In this document: positions 61,272 through 64,000 of the stretch, in pieces | Layout: every line of letters starts with the position of its first letter | How positions within the stretch are numbered: position 1 is the stretch's first letter | The notes under the pieces: generated by a model | Seen by the model: only the letters and a program-made list of their open reading frames with translations | What the model was told of the DNA's origin: nothing | The model's database searches: none | Position numbers and translations under genes: made by a program | Source: Syntrophaceae bacterium UBA6252 | GTDB lineage: Bacteria; Desulfobacterota; Syntrophia; Syntrophales; UBA6807 | Assembly: GCA_002441265.1 (NCBI GenBank) | Contig: DJVQ01000069.1 | Location: 1-64,000, forward strand | DNA: 64,000 nt | Direction: 5' to 3'

Positions 61272-62000
61272 GTGCTGCGCCGGATCGCGTTCCTGCGGAA
61301 TCTGTGGCTTCGGTACCGCTTCCGATTCGCGGCGCTCGCGCCCGCGGCCCGCAGGAACCTGGAAGCCCCTGCCCGCCTGAGGCTCACCGCTCCCGCGCGG
61401 TCCTGCAGCTATGTCGTCGTCGACATTGAAACGACGGGGTTCGATCCGGACAGCGACCGGGTCGTCAGCATCGGGGCGCTTCGGGTCGTGGAGGGACGGA
61501 TCCGGCTGGGGGATACCTTTCACGAACTGGTAAATCCGGACCGCCCCATTCCCGCCTCATCCATCAGGATCCACGGCATCATTCCCGCCATGGTCGCCGG
61601 CGCACGGCCGTTCGGAGAGGTGTTCGACGATTTTCTGCACTACCTGGGTCCGGACGTCGTCGTGGCCCACCATGCCGCCTTCGATCTGCAGTTCCTGAAC
61701 GGGGCCATGAAGGGGAAATACGGGTTCGAACTGCAGAATCTCGTTCTGGACACGGTGCCCATGTGCCGGGAAATCCTGTTTCGGCCCGGCCTCCGGTACC
61801 CCTTCGGCATCGACCTGGATTCCAGGCAGTACAGCTTGGACAACGTGGCGAAGGTGCTCGGCATCGCCATCTCCCGGCGGCACTCGGCCCTGGGCGATTC
61901 CCTGGCGACGGCCATGATCCTTCAGCGGGTTCTCGCCAGGCTGGAAAAGGGTGAATCCGGGCTGCTCCGCGACCTGGCGAGGGTCGCCCGCGTCCCGTAA
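61272..62000 (+). CDS. 3'-5' exonuclease, DnaQ/PolC epsilon-like
   Basis: 242 residues; GTG start. DEDDh motifs: VVVDIETTGFDP (Exo I), AHHAAFDLQFLN (Exo II) and RRHSALGDS with the late H-x(4)-D (Exo III). A 40-residue basic N-terminal region precedes the domain. Likely acts with the DUF294 gene; such exonuclease/CBS-DUF294 pairs are common. Confidence 0.85.
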   Translation: MLRRIAFLRNLWLRYRFRFAALAPAARRNLEAPARLRLTAPARSCSYVVVDIETTGFDPDSDRVVSIGALRVVEGRIRLGDTFHELVNPDRPIPASSIRIHGIIPAMVAGARPFGEVFDDFLHYLGPDVVVAHHAAFDLQFLNGAMKGKYGFELQNLVLDTVPMCREILFRPGLRYPFGIDLDSRQYSLDNVAKVLGIAISRRHSALGDSLATAMILQRVLARLEKGESGLLRDLARVARVP

Positions 62001-62072
62001 GAGGAAAAGCAGGGATGTCGGGGGAGGGGACTTCCGGGCGGTCGTTTCGGGACGGGCCGGCCCATGAAAAAA

Positions 62073-62099
62073 GGCAACCCTGTTTCCCGCAGGGTTGCC
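62073..62099 (-). terminator. Rho-independent terminator of the universal stress gene
   Basis: GGCAACCCTG (62073-62082) and CAGGGTTGCC (62090-62099) form a 10-bp stem with a 7-base loop. On the minus strand the stem is followed by six T residues (A-run at 62067-62072), so it terminates leftward transcripts. Confidence 0.85.
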
Positions 62100-62133
62100 T
62101 CCTGTCGAACCCGCCCCTTCGTTCCGGCAGCGG

Positions 62134-62574
62134 TCACTTTACCAGCATGACGGGAGTCTTGGAGTACCTCAGCACCCTCTCGGAAACGCTTCCGATACGA
62201 TGAAGCATCCCCTTGCTGCCGTGGGAGGCGATGACGATCAGGTCGATCCCCTTCTTTTCCTGTTCTTCCAGGATCACCTTCACCGTGTCCCCTTTCCTGA
62301 TGTCGAAGACGATCTCGACATTCCCGGACGCGGCGACGGCCGCGACTTCCTTCCGAAGTTTTTCCTCCGCGAATTTCATGCTCTGCTTTTCCGCCTGCTC
62401 GACCAGGGAGACGTCGAGACAGTAATCGGCGGCGCACTGGACGATTTCATCGACGACATGAAGAAGGTGGATTTTCGATTTGTTCTGGATCGCGATATCG
62501 ACGGCTTCCTTCAGCGCGTTGTCCGAGTAAACGGAGAAATCCGTGGGAACGAGGATGTTTTTCGGCGCGAACAT
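62134..62574 (-). CDS. Universal stress protein (UspA family)
   Basis: 146 residues; ATG at 62572-62574 with AAAGGAGG upstream. NILVPTDFSVYSDNALKEAV start, and the nucleotide-binding loop ASHGSKGMLHRIGSVSERVLR (G-x2-G-x9-GS) near the end, indicating an ATP-binding member of the family. A Rho-independent terminator follows. Confidence 0.92.
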   Translation of the reverse strand: MFAPKNILVPTDFSVYSDNALKEAVDIAIQNKSKIHLLHVVDEIVQCAADYCLDVSLVEQAEKQSMKFAEEKLRKEVAAVAASGNVEIVFDIRKGDTVKVILEEQEKKGIDLIVIASHGSKGMLHRIGSVSERVLRYSKTPVMLVK

Positions 62575-62681
62575 GTTCGTACCTCCTTTCGTTCCGGTTG
62601 GTTGACAATGAACCCGACACCCTGCCACGATTCATGAATCATTCCATCCATCCGTCATACCCAGAGAAGATGTTTCCGGAT
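62575..62681. other. Promoter zone of the universal stress gene
   Basis: No gene seen; contains the ribosome site AAAGGAGG (minus strand) of the stress gene. Confidence 0.4.
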
Positions 62682-62856
62682 CATGCCTTGACGGCTTCGT
62701 AAAAAGCCCATATGCTGCGTTCCCCTTCCTCCCTCGACCCTTTGGCGTACCATCAGTACGCCTTCCTCGGGATTCGGGCGCCTTGCCTATGGAGCTTTTT
62801 CCTTTGCCGTTCGAAAAAGTGTTGAATTGGCCTTTTTACGACTTCATCATGCCATG
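62682..62856. repeat. MITE-like repeat element with terminal inverted repeat
   Basis: Left end CTTGACGGCTTCGTAAAAAG and right end CTTTTTACGACTTCATCATG are imperfect inverted repeats sharing CGTAAAAAG-type cores. The interior includes TCGGGATTCGGGCG and TTGCCGTTCGAAAAAG, also present at about 44211-44262. No coding capacity. Sequences of this type recur in intergenic regions of some Desulfobacterota (recalled, not searched). Confidence 0.65.
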
Positions 62857-62895
62857 GCGTTGAAAAAATCATGGTTCATGATTCGGCATAATTCA

Positions 62896-64000
62896 TTATC
62901 TCACACCAAGAGGTTGTTCTTCAAGGCGTTTTCCCGTTCCGGCGTCTCCACCGCCTGTACGCATCGTGATTCGACCTCCCGCCCCGGCGACGAGGGTCGC
63001 CAGGTTCATCAGGATATTCGGAAGGGCGAGCCCCGCGGGACAGGCGAGGTACTTGGGGTGCCACACCGGATCGAATTTTTCCTTGTACCGCCGCAATCCC
63101 TGAAAGTTGTAGAAGTGCTCTCCGTGATGAAACAGGTAGTTGCCGAGCCGGTTCCACAGGTGGGCCTGGTCCAGGGCGTCCAGGCCGGAGAGCGGCGCCA
63201 TGCCGAGATTGAACGTTTTGTACCCCGCTTCCTTTCCCCACAGCATGACCTCGAGGAAAAGATACTCCATGACGCCGCGGGGGGCGTCGGGACGATACCG
63301 CATGAGATCGACGGAAATCTCCTCCTTCCGCCCGCCGGGCCAGAGGTTGGCGAATGCGACGATGCGGCCTTCCCGGTGGATGACGGCGGCGGGGAACTGT
63401 TTCATGTACGGTTCCGAGAAACGTCCGAGGGAAAACCCCTTTTCCCCCGCCTTCTTTTCCGTAAGCCATGCATCGGAGACCTCTTTCAGCCGGGGCAGAA
63501 AATCGGGAATCCGTTCCACGTCAAGAATCTCGAAACTGCAGCCTTCCTTTTCCAGCCTGTTTTTCTCGTGGCGAAGGCCCTTTCTTTCGCCGCCCTCGAG
63601 GCTGAAGGTCTCCAGGGGCACCACCGCCTCCTCCCCGAAATTGAAGACGGTCAGTCCCAGGTCGATGTATAGGGGGAGGCTTTCGGAACCGACTTCATAA
63701 AAGACGGTCCAGCCGTCCACCTGATCGGCCATGTCCCGGAATCTCCATGCGAGTTCCGCCCGTTCGGCGCGGGGCCCCACGGGATCCCCCATGGAGATCC
63801 AGCTTCTTCCCTCTACGCCGTACATGATGAAGGCGGTCTTCCCCTCGTTGAACAGAAAGGTCTTGTCTCCCAGGAGGGCAAGGCAGGCATAGGTCCTCGG
63901 GGATTGCCGGACGATGGATACGATCCGCTCCCGTTCCTCCCGGCCGGGAATCCCGGCCGTCTTCGACGGGGGGTGAAGAAGCTTGGCGAAGGCGTAAAGA
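62896..64000 (-). CDS. MprF-like phosphatidylglycerol lysyltransferase, C-terminal part (runs off right edge)
   Basis: The reading frame runs from the right edge of the window to the stop at 62896, 367 codons, with no start inside that fits the family; an internal ATG at 63825 is not the true start because the frame upstream is also conserved-looking (LALLGDKTFLFNEGKTAFIM). Motifs MYGVEGRSWISMGDPVGP, LEGGERKGLRHEKNRLEKEG and NLGMAPLSGLDALDQ are typical of the DUF2156/MprF synthetase domain (GNAT-like fold). It would transfer lysine or alanine from tRNA to phosphatidylglycerol to lower surface charge. The N-terminal flippase domain is outside the window. Confidence 0.88.
   Translation of the reverse strand, partial: LYAFAKLLHPPSKTAGIPGREERERIVSIVRQSPRTYACLALLGDKTFLFNEGKTAFIMYGVEGRSWISMGDPVGPRAERAELAWRFRDMADQVDGWTVFYEVGSESLPLYIDLGLTVFNFGEEAVVPLETFSLEGGERKGLRHEKNRLEKEGCSFEILDVERIPDFLPRLKEVSDAWLTEKKAGEKGFSLGRFSEPYMKQFPAAVIHREGRIVAFANLWPGGRKEEISVDLMRYRPDAPRGVMEYLFLEVMLWGKEAGYKTFNLGMAPLSGLDALDQAHLWNRLGNYLFHHGEHFYNFQGLRRYKEKFDPVWHPKYLACPAGLALPNILMNLATLVAGAGGRITMRTGGGDAGTGKRLEEQPLGVR

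Noticed and set aside
1..64000. tRNA, rRNA, CRISPR array or intact insertion sequence
   Set aside because: None was recognised: only one orphan repeat and decayed transposase fragments are visible.

Overview
The window looks like the chromosome of a strictly anaerobic, moderately GC-rich bacterium, most likely a Desulfobacterota (deltaproteobacterial) lineage near the syntrophic or fatty-acid-degrading groups. Evidence: a nitrogenase-like reductase set with a NifB homologue, oxygen-sensitive Fe-S dehydratases (two-subunit 2-hydroxyacyl-CoA dehydratase with its activator, and 4-hydroxybutyryl-CoA dehydratase), many CoA-transferases and acyl-CoA dehydrogenases, and repeated use of sigma-54 promoters. 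The taxonomic placement is inference. No rRNA or tRNA gene was recognised.

Left end, 1-8 kb: an eroded accessory region. It holds the start of a possible Fic-like protein running off the window, a C-terminal remnant of a TOTE-type helicase abutting a transposase remnant, a secreted LVIVD beta-propeller protein, an asparagine synthetase (asnB), one orphan type I-C CRISPR repeat, an intact Fic AMPylase-like protein and a metallo-beta-lactamase-fold fragment.

8-17.7 kb: a nitrogenase-like system in the order D-like, K-like, H-like, ABC ATPase, Tat-type binding protein, permease, NifB-like radical SAM, then a NifA-like sigma-54 activator with its own perfect -24/-12 promoter. All P-cluster-type and cofactor-type ligand positions appear kept, but no NifE or NifN is present in the window. 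It is best read as a NifB-cofactor-dependent reductase (methylthio-alkane-reductase-like or a new clade) coupled to import of an organic substrate. This is the strongest candidate for an undescribed system.

17.7-33.4 kb: after a DMT exporter comes one long leftward operon of 13 genes (32.6 to 18.9 kb): 2-hydroxyacyl-CoA dehydratase subunits and activator, an acetoin or 2-oxoacid dehydrogenase complex (E1 alpha, E1 beta, E2, E3), lipB and lipA to lipoylate it, a butanediol-type alcohol dehydrogenase, a crotonase, a MaoC protein and a CoA-transferase. A MarR regulator lies upstream, and three copies of a shared operator-like sequence sit in front of marR and of the operon.

33.7-40.6 kb: a lipoprotein gene broken by a stop codon, two small hypothetical genes, then an unusual pair: an L-serine dehydratase carrying a Tat signal and a secreted C69 dipeptidase.

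40.7-58.9 kb: a 4-hydroxybutyrate-type CoA pathway: acyl-CoA dehydrogenase, two CoA-transferases, 4-hydroxybutyryl-CoA dehydratase with a small CGGC protein, an alpha-methylacyl-CoA racemase, SDR, hydroxybutyryl-CoA dehydrogenase, thiolase, crotonase, a second acyl-CoA dehydrogenase and a sodium:solute symporter with a 49-residue membrane partner. An AcoR-like sigma-54 activator sits in the middle; three sigma-54 promoters each have a TGTCC-N7-GGACA-like site 90-180 bp upstream, which defines a local regulon.

59-64 kb: a CNMP/CBS/DUF294 signalling protein with a DnaQ-type exonuclease, a universal stress protein, a repeat element with a second degenerate copy near 44.2 kb, and the C-terminal part of an MprF-like lysyltransferase that runs off the right edge.
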